DNA of 46,166 nt from Diplodia intermedia (Eukaryota; Ascomycota; Dothideomycetes; Botryosphaeriales; Botryosphaeriaceae): NCBI GenBank assembly GCA_021495925.1, contig JAKEKT010000157.1, forward strand, positions 1 to 46,166, in the 5' to 3' direction. Both the position numbers and the translations under genes were made by a program. Within the stretch, counting starts at the first letter, position 1. Each line of letters begins with the position of its first letter. Shown in pieces: positions 1-9,591 of this stretch. The notes below the pieces were generated by a model that was given only the letters and a program-made list of their open reading frames with translations, was not told the DNA's origin and did no database searches.

Positions 1-112
1 ACTTTGATGTCACCCCTTTCGGTTCCGTCCGGAGCCCAGAATTTGATGAGGCCGTCTGCAGACCAGGTAACGAAAGACGCATCAAAAGAATGAGAGCGAG
101 CTTGGGATGCTG
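1..112 (-). CDS. Partial exon, possible WD-repeat protein (3' part off the left edge)
   Basis: On the minus strand one frame stays open from about 164 to the window edge. Its last 30 or so codons read like one WD40 blade: an S-F-D-A-S-F-V-T-W-S-A-D-G stretch followed by I-K-F-W and D-G-T. A plausible 3' splice site (acccag) sits at about 113, so the exon may begin there. The rest of the gene lies outside the window, so neither protein nor function can be named. The frame has no ATG of its own inside the window, which fits an internal or terminal exon. Low confidence: it rests on a single repeat-like segment. Confidence 0.35.
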
Positions 113-820
113 GGTTTTGTTCCTTTGTTTGTACTGGATAAGAGCAAGAGCTGCACCATTGGTTTTATGTGTGCGGCTTCGGTATATGTTGGATAATCCG
201 TACGGTAGTAATAGACGGTGAAACATGCATGGAATACTGATGGAGGTTGTGATGCTCGAAAGAGAAAGACGTGTGCTTGTGAGTCAAGGCGGCCAACGAA
301 CAAAGACGGACAAAGATGAATATGATCATCAGTTGTGAGCTTTGCCAAATATCTACGTCGATTATTATCATTTTTGTATGCATAGCAAGTAGCCATATGA
401 AACTTGGTTGCTTGTTGGCCCCTGTTCTGACTACTGATTTTGCAACACTTGAAATCCAGGGAGCATTTGTTACGCGCGCTGCTCCAAAGATTGAGATACT
501 TTCGAGAAAAACTACTGACACGACCATTGAGCAAAACCCGCATTGAGAGCCTGTTGCGAGCACTGCTCAGTTGTTACGTATGCAGGTGTTAGCCAACACA
601 CAACAACATTGTTTATATACAGCATAGACAAGTTGGCATGGATGGTTCATGAACATCTTTTGATCACTGTACGTTGTCAAAGTTAACAGTGTCACCCACA
701 GACCGCTATATATATTCTCTCAACAAAGCCCACTGGCATTCCAAACTCGCGCAACGCTTTGCTTCTCGAAAAACGAACGCTGCTTTCCTCAACACCAAAG
801 ATCAAAGACGAAGAGCAGTC
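113..820. other. Intergenic region upstream of the first F-box-like gene
   Basis: About 700 bases of mixed composition. The open frames here (for example 316-546 plus and 82-543 minus) look random and lack family motifs. The right end holds the promoter of the gene at 821. I see nothing else. Confidence 0.5.
707..715 (+). promoter_or_regulatory. TATA-like element upstream of the 821 gene
   Basis: A TATATATAT run lies about 110 bases before the first ATG of the F-box-like gene, followed by a pyrimidine-rich and then A-rich leader. The spacing suits a fungal core promoter. It was identified by sequence only. Confidence 0.4.
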
Positions 821-2629
821 ATGCAGTCCTCCTACCCCCCTACTCTGGAGGACATGCCCGCAGAAGTTCTCGACATCATCAGCGACAAAGGTCGTCTTTC
901 ACTGAAAGACAACCTGAACTTGCGGATGGTGTCAAAAGCGATGCACAAGCGTACGTGGGAATGGTTCCGGCGCAAGACGGTCCAGATGCCGCGTGGCTCG
1001 GATGATAGTCCCAACACGCTGCACGTCCAGATGACGCCGTCCGGCCTCGACAGTTTTGCGTGGGGAACCATGCACCCGGGCAACACTACGCAGATCAAGA
1101 ATGTCCACATCAATGTGGCGCAGTTCAACTTCAGTGGTCTTGCAAGGATCTCTGAGGACTATGGCAATATCTTGGCGTATGACGAACTCGCTGCCCCTCT
1201 CGTCTCCTTGTCCCCGACTCTCACGGGGAAGCTTCGCCGTAAGCCATCCAAGTTCTTCGAAAAGACCGCTGGAAAGGTTGCAAAGGGCGCAGCACTTTCT
1301 CCTTATGACCGCGTTAATGCGACCATCAAAGACATGCTACAGCTGCGGTACCTGAAATATCGCATGGAGCACGCCGAACAACAGCGAATGCGGGCTGCGG
1401 GTGAGGAGACCAAGCTATTCAACGAAGCGTTTGACCGCCTTGACAAGCTTGAAGACTTGTTTCTCGGAAGCTGGTGTATTCCACTGCTCGAAGATGATAA
1501 GCAGTTGACGGAGTGGGTACCAGTGGATCATCCTCTCAATTACATGTTCCGCCCAAACACGCCTGCCCATAAGAGGCTGGTCGTAAGCAACCAGAAGTCC
1601 CAGCTGCCACATAAGCAGGGATACGGCTGCAGGATGAGAACGGAGCTCCTGGAAAGGGTCTTCAACTTGCTGGCAAGCAAGCCCAGACAGTTGAAGACGC
1701 TGGTCGTGCAGAACAATGCGGCAGATTTGGATCCCACCAACGCATTGAAGCACCCCTCCAACGAGGAAGCTGGGCTCTGGGCTTTTTGCTTGCCGCAGAC
1801 AACCTTCGAAAGCCTAAAGCCATCGCTGGCGCACTTGCGAAAGGTCCATCTCACCCTTTCCAGTGGCGAGTACACCGAGGAGTGCATCGTGTTTTCCGAG
1901 GAGGGCACCGAAGACACGATGCACGTCGGACCAGCCGGATACACCGCAAAGCAAGGTACAGAAGCCTTGGTTCGATTCTTGTCCGCAATGCCAATGCTCG
2001 AGACATTCCAGCTTGCTGCTGCATCTGAGACGCTCTTCACCGACGATTTCATCTCTGCAGCGCTCGACGCCTTGCCGCCGACCATCACGAAGGTGCACCT
2101 GTACGACTTCGTTGCCTCGGTCTCAACGTTGTGCATCTTCATGGCCAACCACAGCGATTCCGTCAGGGAAATCAACTTCTCGCGCGCGTACTTGGTCGAT
2201 GAGTCGTGGGACCCGGTGTTCAAGATGATGGATGCGCTTCCAGCTCTCGAGCGTCTCTGCTTCGAGAAGCTGTGGGAGCTTCACGCCGAGTTCGCTGACA
2301 AGCTCGTCTTCCAGCCTGGCTGGCCGGCTCGCATTGACGTGTTTGGGGAACGCATTTACTACCGCCGACGCCACTGCAGTTTGCCCGTGTCAGCCGGGCT
2401 TTTCGACCAGATGGCGCGCTGGGTGTTCAAGGAGGAGTACGACTCCCTGATTTGTGAGAACACACCCGGTTTGTTCAACCTGGACGCGCGAGACACTCTG
2501 GCGGTCGCCCTCAGAGCTGAGAGGGAGACGTGGCCGAACACGTTTTTGCCGAAGAAGATGATTGCCCATGTTTGCAAGGTGTTTGGCATAGAGGAGGCTG
2601 GTTTCCAGGTGCCGCAACCATCCCCATGA
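821..2629 (+). CDS. F-box-like protein, tandem paralogue 1
   Basis: Intronless frame of 602 aa. The frame is open back to about 674, but the first ATG is at 821. Residues about 6-50 resemble an F-box: a DMPAEVLDII-type helix, then a segment with L-R-M-V-S-K and W-F-R-R. The remainder has leucine-rich helix/strand spacing without clear repeats. It is a paralogue of the gene at 4377: both carry K-N/L-H-I-N-V-A-Q/E-F-N near residues 90-105, the (N/D)EEAG(L/I)WAF block mid-protein and an (E)KLWELHA-type block near the C-terminus. F-box proteins usually bind Skp1 to present substrates to an SCF ubiquitin ligase. That role, and any substrate, is inferred here. Fungal F-box families expand quickly, which fits the tandem arrangement. 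Confidence 0.75.
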   Translation: MQSSYPPTLEDMPAEVLDIISDKGRLSLKDNLNLRMVSKAMHKRTWEWFRRKTVQMPRGSDDSPNTLHVQMTPSGLDSFAWGTMHPGNTTQIKNVHINVAQFNFSGLARISEDYGNILAYDELAAPLVSLSPTLTGKLRRKPSKFFEKTAGKVAKGAALSPYDRVNATIKDMLQLRYLKYRMEHAEQQRMRAAGEETKLFNEAFDRLDKLEDLFLGSWCIPLLEDDKQLTEWVPVDHPLNYMFRPNTPAHKRLVVSNQKSQLPHKQGYGCRMRTELLERVFNLLASKPRQLKTLVVQNNAADLDPTNALKHPSNEEAGLWAFCLPQTTFESLKPSLAHLRKVHLTLSSGEYTEECIVFSEEGTEDTMHVGPAGYTAKQGTEALVRFLSAMPMLETFQLAAASETLFTDDFISAALDALPPTITKVHLYDFVASVSTLCIFMANHSDSVREINFSRAYLVDESWDPVFKMMDALPALERLCFEKLWELHAEFADKLVFQPGWPARIDVFGERIYYRRRHCSLPVSAGLFDQMARWVFKEEYDSLICENTPGLFNLDARDTLAVALRAERETWPNTFLPKKMIAHVCKVFGIEEAGFQVPQPSP

Positions 2630-2830
2630 TCTGCTACACGCTTGGACAGGTTTGCGTTTGATTGCACAGCTTGCCTTTTGTTTGCACCCGGTGAATGTTC
2701 TTAGAGTACTGCCTATTTAGCTCTCGTTCTGTCTCGTTCATGCTGATTTTGTGGTCTGTCTTGACCCTCTTTCAAAAATGCCAATATCAAAATCTTTTCT
2801 TTTGAATGCTTCGATCCAATTGATACTCGG

Positions 2831-2867
2831 CCGAAGAGTAACACAGTGATTTTATATATACAGAGCT
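2831..2867 (+). repeat. 37-bp direct repeat, copy 1
   Basis: Matches 3049-3085 at 35 of 37 positions; the copies start 218 bases apart. The core (2838-2864) begins GTAACAC, contains GTGATTTTATATATA and ends CAGA, so it resembles a very short intron. A third, diverged partial copy lies at 3209-3224. No transposon ends or target duplications are evident. Confidence 0.8.
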
Positions 2868-3220
2868 CAAAGCCCATCACCAAGCCTAGCCTCAAGGCCA
2901 TTGAGCAGAGCAACAACGTCTTTGACGACAGCGAGGACCCAGCCTCCCCCAGCGAACAGCACCACGCTTTCCCTATCAACCATCACCAAAACCAGCCTTT
3001 CTACCTCGGCTCCATTGGAGCGTCGGTCCAAAGACTCCAGATTCCTTACCGAGGAGTAACACGGTGATTTTATATATACAGAGCTGGGAACGACTACGCG
3101 GCCGACAACGAGGCTGACGAAGAGCGCTACGAAGAGATGAACGAAAAGACCAACCAATCAGAGAACGATGAAGAGGGCCACTTTGAGAATGGCGAAGAGA
3201 GCCACAACGTAACTCAGTGA
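2838..3220 (+). pseudogene. Possible broken coding segment between the F-box-like genes
   Basis: Two protein-like stretches lie between the repeat copies. The first (about 2865-3055) is Ser/Lys/Pro-rich, then Asp/Glu-bearing. The second (about 3083-3220) is an acidic run rich in Glu, Asp and Asn. Each is open in one frame and is bounded by the 27-base repeat core, which carries an in-frame stop. The upstream end meets a TGA about 20 codons before the first repeat, with no in-frame ATG. I recognise no family. It may be a decayed gene fragment or exons of an unannotated gene. Confidence 0.3.
3049..3085 (+). repeat. 37-bp direct repeat, copy 2
   Basis: Second copy of the repeat at 2831-2867, with two mismatches. 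In the local open frame its core introduces a TGA. Dropping the 27-base core (3056-3082) would fuse two flanking open segments, the second strongly acidic and ending in a stop near 3220. Confidence 0.8.
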
Positions 3221-3293
3221 TTTTCTGATGCTACGCTGCCCCCGTCCGCCGAGTGGCACTCAGCACTCCCCCTGAGCCGCGCCCAGGCCTCCG

Positions 3294-3331
3294 ACGAGAC
3301 CTTCCCCGACATCTTAGGCATCTGCAGAGGC
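3294..3331 (+). repeat. 38-bp direct repeat, copy 1
   Basis: Matches 3782-3819 at 35 of 38 positions (acgagaccttccccgacatct, then tctgcagaggc). Copy 2 lies inside the Cys-rich F-box-like relic; copy 1 lies just upstream in non-coding sequence. The encoded E-T-F-P-D-I...C-R-G resembles the E-T-L...D-I...C-R segment of the intact F-box gene at 4377, suggesting repeated partial duplication of an F-box exon. Confidence 0.75.
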
Positions 3332-3408
3332 CCTCGTAATACTAATGAGCCATCGTCATATGATTTAGAGGCCGTGCTGTGCACTTGCATTCTATCGCAG
3401 CCACCGAT

Positions 3409-4095
3409 ATGAACAACCCCCTGACCCAGAACGGAAACGGTCAGCAACCTAGGAGGGGGCCACCGAACCTTAACACGCTTCCTTATGATGTAATCTACGA
3501 GATTGTGAGAGCGCCCTTTGGGAAAGTCAAAGCGATAAAGGGGAACATTGAGGAACCCCTGTACGACTGGGAGGCGGAAAAGGAAAGGCGCGCATCAGGG
3601 GTTCAGTGCGACATCTGCGAGCGTCATTCAGACACTCCATGTGATTGCCAAAGCCTGAACCGATGTGGCTTCTGCCGCAAGCCCTACCTGGAGTGCGTTC
3701 TCCGGGTGGAGCGTACCTTTCATCAAGTCGACTACCGCTGGTACACGACTGTCTCCCGTTGCGCTGGCGTGGTGCAGTATAACGAGACCTTCCCCGACAT
3801 CTCAGACCTCTGCAGAGGCACTGGTTGCCTGCCCCCAAGTTTTCGGCGCCGCCTTCCCCGCGCCCTGGCTGCGACGCGGCGCGTCCAACCCCTTCCCGAT
3901 CTGTCTTGCGGGAGAACGAGCAATGCCATGACAGGGACCTGGAGTCGAACTGGCTATTGTACAAGCCGCGTCATGAGATCTCTGGATAATGGCGGGCACC
4001 AAGCTAGAAAGCGATCTGGCGCAGCGCAACGATATCAGCCGCTTGTGGCCACCGCCGCGCAAACGGGTGACTGGACCCACGGTCACCCCAACTAG
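3409..4095 (+). pseudogene. F-box-like paralogue relic with a Cys-rich insert
   Basis: A 228-aa frame starting at ATG 3409. Residues about 13-40 (R-G-P-P-N-L-N-T-L-P-Y-D-V-I) match the N-terminus of the intact paralogue at 4377 (R-G-P-A-N-L-N-T-L-N-D-D-V-I), so this is the start of a third family member. The similarity then stops. It is followed by a Cys-rich stretch of pattern C-x2-C-x8-C-x-C-x6-C-x2-C-x6-C, which could bind zinc, and then by Arg/Pro/Ser-rich sequence typical of an out-of-frame tail. The LRR-like body and the C-terminal block of the family are absent. It is most likely a truncated or frameshifted pseudogene; a short expressed gene cannot be excluded. Confidence 0.5.
3782..3819 (+). 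repeat. 38-bp direct repeat, copy 2
   Basis: Second copy of the repeat at 3294-3331, located within the 3409-4095 frame. Confidence 0.75.
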
Positions 4096-4290
4096 CCTTA
4101 ACACCCGGGATCGACCTTGCAGCTCTTTGTGTTTACACTCTTGGCGTCGATGTCGCCGACTTAAATACGCCCAACTTCTCGGAGGCCATCCTCCCCCCTA
4201 CCCTTCACCACTCTTTCGCCGGTAACCCAAAATTTGCACTTGATTTTGCTCGCCGTCTTTGTATATTGATCGCAGCTGGCAGCCACTTGG

Positions 4291-4347
4291 GTAAGTAAAC
4301 GTAGCCATTTGTATAAGCCTTGGAATACTGATGAATCTTCGCCACAG
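4291..4347 (+). other. Probable 5' UTR intron of the 4377 gene
   Basis: A GTAAGT donor at 4291, a TACTGAT branch-like motif at about 4326 and a CACAG acceptor ending at 4347 define a 57-nt intron, typical of the lengths in this window. It ends 29 bases before the ATG, so it would lie in the leader. Confidence 0.55.
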
Positions 4348-4376
4348 GAAGCACGCTCGCTTCGTATACACTCGCT

Positions 4377-6218
4377 ATGTCTTCCAACGCAGCCCCGCCG
4401 AACAGCAGCGTCGCGTTATCTATTACCGCCGGCAATCCGATCAGCATCCAACAGTTACGCGATGAATACAACGCCTACAGACTGGCAAGAGGGCCAGCCA
4501 ACCTTAATACGCTGAATGATGATGTGATCCTCCGCCTTGTTGAGACCCCCTTCCGGCCCAGCAGTGCGCAGCAGTGCGAGACTCTGTCACAACAGGACAT
4601 CCTCAACGTTCGTATCACCTGCAGAGCGTTGTCGAAAAACCTCATCAGGTGGTTCAGGAACGAGCTGCCGCGCCTTCGCAATGGCAAGCCCGAGCAGTTC
4701 AGGGTACGTCTGTCGTCTTTCTCTGAGATTAAGCGATTCAGTGCCATCTCCAATGCCGAGGTCATCGCAAATCAGATCACCAAGCTCCACATCAACGTCG
4801 CCGAGTTCAACTCGGGTGGCCTCCGCAACTTGATGCGCCACAGCGATGCCGCTGGACGCTACGGGAAGATGTTCCTCCAGGACATCAGAGACACTGCTGT
4901 GCCCCTGCTGGAGAAAGGCGACTTCACCGATGACTTCCATGAGGACCGCCACCTGCGATACCAACAGGCCTACATTGAAGAGGAGTGGATGAAGGCGAGC
5001 GAAGATCTCAACCGGCTCTTCACCAAGGCATTCAGCAAGCTCCCCGCCTTGACCGAGATCACCATCGGAGAATGGACTCTCGCGCACCACGACACGCACG
5101 GCTCCCGCCCCTCGGAGTACATGCTCCCCCACGCGGAGACCTTCGGCTGCAGCGCAAGGACCGCCGCACTGCGAAGCCTGCTCGAGAACCTCGCACGGCA
5201 CCCCAAGGCGGCTCTGGAGCAGCTCGTGGTCCAGCAGGACGCGCCGGCCCACCGGTCGAGCTTCGATCTCAGCGACGAGGAAGCCGGCATCTGGGCCTTC
5301 GACCTCCCGCCGCCCGTCGTCCTCGACACCCTAGCCCTTTCGACGACGAACCTGACGACGCTCCACCTCGCCCTCGGCGACGGCACCTTCATCCCCGACG
5401 GCCGCACCACCACCAGCACCATGGCGCCCGCAGGCTCCGCGCCGGACCAGGCCGCGCAGCGCGCCCTCGTCGCCTTCGTCTCCGCGTGCCCCCACATGCA
5501 GACCTTCAGCCTCGCGGCGGCCAAGAACACCTTCTTCCCTTCCTCCCTCATCGGCGCCGTCCTCGCGGCCCTGCCGGAATCGCTGCGCGGGATCCACCTG
5601 CACAACGTGCTCGCCGCATCCACGGACCTCGCCAAGTTCTTCTGGGAGCGCCGCGGCGGGCTCCGCGCCGTCGGCCTCTCCCGCGTCTACCTCGACGTCG
5701 ACGGCGACTCGGCCAGCGGCTCGTGGACGCCGCTGTTCAAGCTCGTCAAGGACCACGTCCTCGGCCTCGAGGCCGTGCGCTTCGAGCAGCTGTGGGAGCT
5801 GCATGCCGCCGCCGGATCTGCGACCTCCAAGAAGCTGTGTTTCGCCGCGGTGCCTGATGGTGGTGTTGGTGGTGGATATGGCCGCCGCGCCGGGATGTTT
5901 GTAGAGGGCCGGTTCGTGCCGGGCGGGCGGTACGATTCGTTGACGTTCTCCGGGGAATCTGAGCGCTTCGATGATGAGCTGGGGCGGGAGGCGGGCTGGG
6001 AGGCGGAGAGTGTGCAGGAGTGCCTCGCCATGGCGATCTGGGGCGCGGAGAGGGAGGAGGGGGCCCGGGTTTGGGACGTGCCGCTGCCGGAGCGGATCGT
6101 TGGGTACCTCCGGGAGTTGGCTGGGGAGAAGGATGAGGGGGAGTGTGATGAGGATGGTGTCGTCGCTGACTGGTGCTCTTCTGAGAGCGTTGACGTCGTG
6201 GGGGCGTGGGATGCTTGA
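4377..6218 (+). CDS. F-box-like protein, tandem paralogue 2
   Basis: Intronless frame of 613 aa starting at ATG 4377, just after a probable leader intron. The F-box-like segment (residues about 40-100) has L-N-D-D-V-I-L-R-L-V, then D-I-L-N-V-R-I-T-C-R-A-L-S-K and W-F. It shares several blocks with the 821 gene, listed there, so the two arose by tandem duplication. The C-terminal third is more GC-rich and Gly/Ala-rich than paralogue 1 and ends in an acidic Glu/Asp tail. The likely role, by family, is substrate recognition for an SCF ubiquitin ligase. The substrate is unknown, and the Skp1-binding face is only weakly conserved. Confidence 0.75.
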   Translation: MSSNAAPPNSSVALSITAGNPISIQQLRDEYNAYRLARGPANLNTLNDDVILRLVETPFRPSSAQQCETLSQQDILNVRITCRALSKNLIRWFRNELPRLRNGKPEQFRVRLSSFSEIKRFSAISNAEVIANQITKLHINVAEFNSGGLRNLMRHSDAAGRYGKMFLQDIRDTAVPLLEKGDFTDDFHEDRHLRYQQAYIEEEWMKASEDLNRLFTKAFSKLPALTEITIGEWTLAHHDTHGSRPSEYMLPHAETFGCSARTAALRSLLENLARHPKAALEQLVVQQDAPAHRSSFDLSDEEAGIWAFDLPPPVVLDTLALSTTNLTTLHLALGDGTFIPDGRTTTSTMAPAGSAPDQAAQRALVAFVSACPHMQTFSLAAAKNTFFPSSLIGAVLAALPESLRGIHLHNVLAASTDLAKFFWERRGGLRAVGLSRVYLDVDGDSASGSWTPLFKLVKDHVLGLEAVRFEQLWELHAAAGSATSKKLCFAAVPDGGVGGGYGRRAGMFVEGRFVPGGRYDSLTFSGESERFDDELGREAGWEAESVQECLAMAIWGAEREEGARVWDVPLPERIVGYLRELAGEKDEGECDEDGVVADWCSSESVDVVGAWDA

Positions 6219-7135
6219 GGTCGGGGGTGTCAAGCTGGGTTGGTCGATATAGGAATCAGAAGAGGTTCTTTAGTGTTGGAAGTCTCGGGTTCTACGGGTT
6301 CTTTTGTCCACTAGAAGTATTTTTACTTGTGGGATATAAACTCGTAGTCGGATCTGGATAGTTTCTTCAATTTTCTCGGGAAAAAGTATCTGTAACTTGC
6401 TGTGACGTTGCAAAGGGAAAATGAGGTTTCAAACAGCCATATAGGTCGCCGACGGATCGAAGGGGGTTGCCAGAGAACCGATGCCGCTTCCTCATCAGCT
6501 TATGCCTGCGGGCTCAGTGATATCGCCGATCTGGAATTCTGGTGCAATGCTCGCAATGTTCTTCAACACTGATTGGCAGCCTGTTCCTCCCCCCACTAAG
6601 GCCACGATCTAGAACACATTCGTAACACGGGCATCCGAGACACTGTCCCGCTGTTTGCGGTGGCGCTGCGATGTACCCTGCCATCCTTCCGTGTCCGGTT
6701 AGACTGCTTTGGCCTTTAACATGATTGCCTGAAGCCACAAAAGCCTTGATTGACCCGACGGCTGCGAGGCGTCTTGTGCAATCAATCGCACGTCTGGGAT
6801 CGCCTTTTCCGGTTTCGCAATACGGTGCATGACTTTAGGGCAAGTCAGCACCACTTACTCCGAATCGGGCTGAACAATCGAGCGGCGAAACAGGGGTAGG
6901 TCTCCAAAGGAACTGACACGGCTGCTCGTCCATTGCGATCTATTGGCTGACTGTCATCTGCCATCAGATTTTGGGCGTCGTATTGGCAGCACAGCAGAGG
7001 GATTGTTGCTGAGTCATCTCTCGTGCTCAACAGTTGGGGCGGGCCAATGTTCGTTTGCCACTGGCAGGCATTTGGATCTACTAGTCTCTTCGCCCAACCG
7101 GCGCCGTCTCTTTAGCTTCAAGATACATCGTCACC
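6219..7135. other. Intergenic region between F-box-like gene and Zn2Cys6 regulator
   Basis: About 900 bases holding the 3' region of the F-box-like gene and the promoter of the regulator. No frame shows family motifs and no RNA gene is evident. Confidence 0.5.
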
Positions 7136-9445
7136 ATGGCATTATTCGGCCGTCCTCTGTTACCTGCGGGCCCACCCCCATTGGATCCGCGCGCAGGCGG
7201 TGCGCGCGAGCCGCCTCCGCCTTCGAGGAAAGTCCCCAAAGCAAACGGCCGCCGGTCATTGGTATGGGCCGCCTGCGCTGCCTGTCGGAGACGCAAGACA
7301 AAGGTGCGTCTGCTGCACACCTCAAGACTTCCTCTGCCGACTCGCATTGCAGTGCGATGGCGAACGGCCAGCATGCGCTGTTTGCAAGGCCGGCGGCAAA
7401 GACTGCGTGTACGACACGGAGCAGGGCGAGACCAGAACCGCCGCCCTGAAGAATATGAACACGGCCCTTGAGCGCAACCTCAGTTCCGCCATGCACGCGC
7501 TCCGCATGCTGCAGACATGGCCCGAAGACGAGGCCGAACACCTTTTCCAACGTCTCCGCTTCGCTGCCGACCTGCCCGCTTTCCTGTCTACTTTGCAAAC
7601 TCCATTGCCCACCGAGCCCCCGGCCCGTCGTCGCTCCCAATGGGTTGATATTCCAGACGTGCTCCGCTATATTCGCGACAACCTCGACGACATAAAGCAC
7701 GCCTTCTCCATCTATATCGAGCGCACGACCATGTTGTTTCACGTCTACACCGAAGACGACGTCTCCCGCATCCTGGCTCTTGTTGACGAGCCCTCTCTCC
7801 TCGACATCCCCGGCCCCATGCTGTGCGAGGTGTGCAGCATCGTGGCTATAGCCTCGCACTTCGACCGCCAACGGGTGCCCCCAGACAAAAGCGACCTCAT
7901 GTACAGTGTTGCGAAGCACTTCCTCGACGACCTGGTTCTGCACAATCCTCTCCGCGCAATCAAGGTGTGCGCCCTCTTGGTGCTGTACAATGTCGTCGTC
8001 AAAGCCACAGTCGCTTTGACATATGTGGGTAAGTTTCTCTACCGTCTTTCACTTGCACACCGGCTGACTTGAGCGCAGACATGGGGCTTGGAATAGCCGA
8101 AAACATGGGGTTGTATGGCCAGCAACGCCCCCGTACCGTTGACCAGCACAGCTGGCTCGACGCGAAGAAGGTCTGGCGCTCGCTGGTCCTCTGCAAAGGC
8201 TGGCTGCAGGCCACACTGGGATACCTCCCGGACAAGCCCAGCTCGACCGTCCCCGACCTCAGCCTCGGCACCGCCGACGTGCAAGACGCGGCCGAGTTCT
8301 TCCGCACAGAGTTCACCAAGATCTCGATCCTGAAGGCGAAGATCCTCGGCACCGCCGCCCAGCCCGACCTCTCGCAGCAGACCATCGACGACATCCGCCA
8401 CGACCTGCAACGCTGGTACGACTCGCTGCCGCCGCAGTGGGGGCTCGCCCAGAACCTGCGGACCGACACCGACCACTCCCCGACGCGCATCACGACGTCC
8501 TACCTGCACCTCCTCCACCTCGGCGCCATCATGCTGCTCCACCGCCGCATCGTGTCCAACCACCGCCGCCGCCTGCGCACGCAGGACGACGACGACCACC
8601 ACCACCCCGGCCGCGCCCTCGAAGCCAACATCCAAGGCGCCGCCGACGCCGCCGTCCACGACGGCATCACCGCCGCGCGGCTCTCGGCGCGCCTGCTGGC
8701 GCTGATCATGGCCGAGGGCGGCATCACGCGGCACTGCTGGATCTGCATCTTCCAGTCGTACATGTCCTGCTGCACGCTGCTGTACACCAGCCTGCACAAG
8801 CGCCTCATGCTGCTCCGCCGGCGCAGCCCCCCGGCGCGGGAAGAAGAAGAGCCAAACGGCGACGGCGACGGCGACGGCGACGAGGACGATGCGGTGCTGG
8901 CGGGCCGCGCGCTGGCCATCCTGAGCCACTGCGCCAAGCTCGACCCCGGCGCGCTCGCGCTCGAGAGGACGCTGCTGCCGTATGCTGCGGTGCTCGGGAA
9001 GGTTGATGACGACGGAGGTGCTGACGTCGTGATGCAGGAGGAGGAGGAAGGGGAAGACACGGGCGCCACGGGACCGGCGCACCGAGGAGATATTGATGCA
9101 TCTGCCGCTCCTCCCCCATCGTCCGCTCCCACATATCTCCTCCCCCCGGCCGGCACGACCCCAGCGCACCGGGCCTGCGCCGAGCTCTTCGAGCTGCTCA
9201 GCAAGCCCTTTGGCACCTTCGCACCGCCGGCGGGGGCGGACGGCGACGAGAGGCTGCAGGCGCCGTTGCTGCAGCATACTATGACTAATGTTGATGAACT
9301 CGGTCTCGGTATGCATCTGGATTGGAGCGGGGGGATGGGATCGGGGTGTTTTGCTGAGGGGGTGCGAGGGCAGCCGTTCGGTTGGACGGAGGTGAGGAGC
9401 AGTGTTGAGCATGCCGAGGGAGCGGAGACGCTGGAGATTAGTTGA
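7136..9445 (+). CDS. Zn2Cys6 (binuclear zinc cluster) transcription factor
   Basis: Three exons, 7136-7303, 7353-8028 and 8079-9445 (736 aa); the ATG sits in a strong TCACCATGG context. The first intron falls inside the zinc cluster after the basic RRRKTK. Splicing gives a perfect C-x2-C-x6-C-x6-C-x2-C-x6-C (Cys 47, 50, 57, 64, 67, 74) that would bind two zinc ions and CGG half-sites. A fungal-specific middle homology domain follows from about residue 130 to 400, with helices around the D-I-K-H-A-F...L-F-H-V-Y and Y-S-V-A-K-H-F motifs. The C-terminal half has low-complexity His/Asp and Glu-rich runs. Nuclear, sequence-specific regulator by family. The targets are unknown; the convergent esterase is a neighbour but not a demonstrated target. 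Confidence 0.88.
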
Positions 9446-9591
9446 TCGGGTTGTGGTGGAAGTAATGTTTCTCTGGATCGTCGGACAAATCGAAGCTTCG
9501 AATCGCTTCAGTAAGTAGATGCCAATGACGGGCCTTTCTTCAGCAAGTACCGTATGTATCCCCAACGCCCAAACCACAGTTCAACCCCCCT

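Noticed and set aside
674..820. N-terminal extension of the first F-box-like gene to 674
   Set aside because: The upstream start is TTG, the segment covers a TATA-like run, and the first ATG at 821 directly precedes the family-like sequence.
5331..6233. 300-aa minus-strand frame opposite the second F-box-like gene
   Set aside because: Shadow of a GC-rich plus-strand gene; composition only, no motif.
8039..9577. 512-aa minus-strand frame opposite the Zn2Cys6 regulator
   Set aside because: It mirrors GC-rich coding sequence, consists of Arg/Ala/Gly/Val runs, has no family motif, and the plus strand carries a convincing spliced gene.
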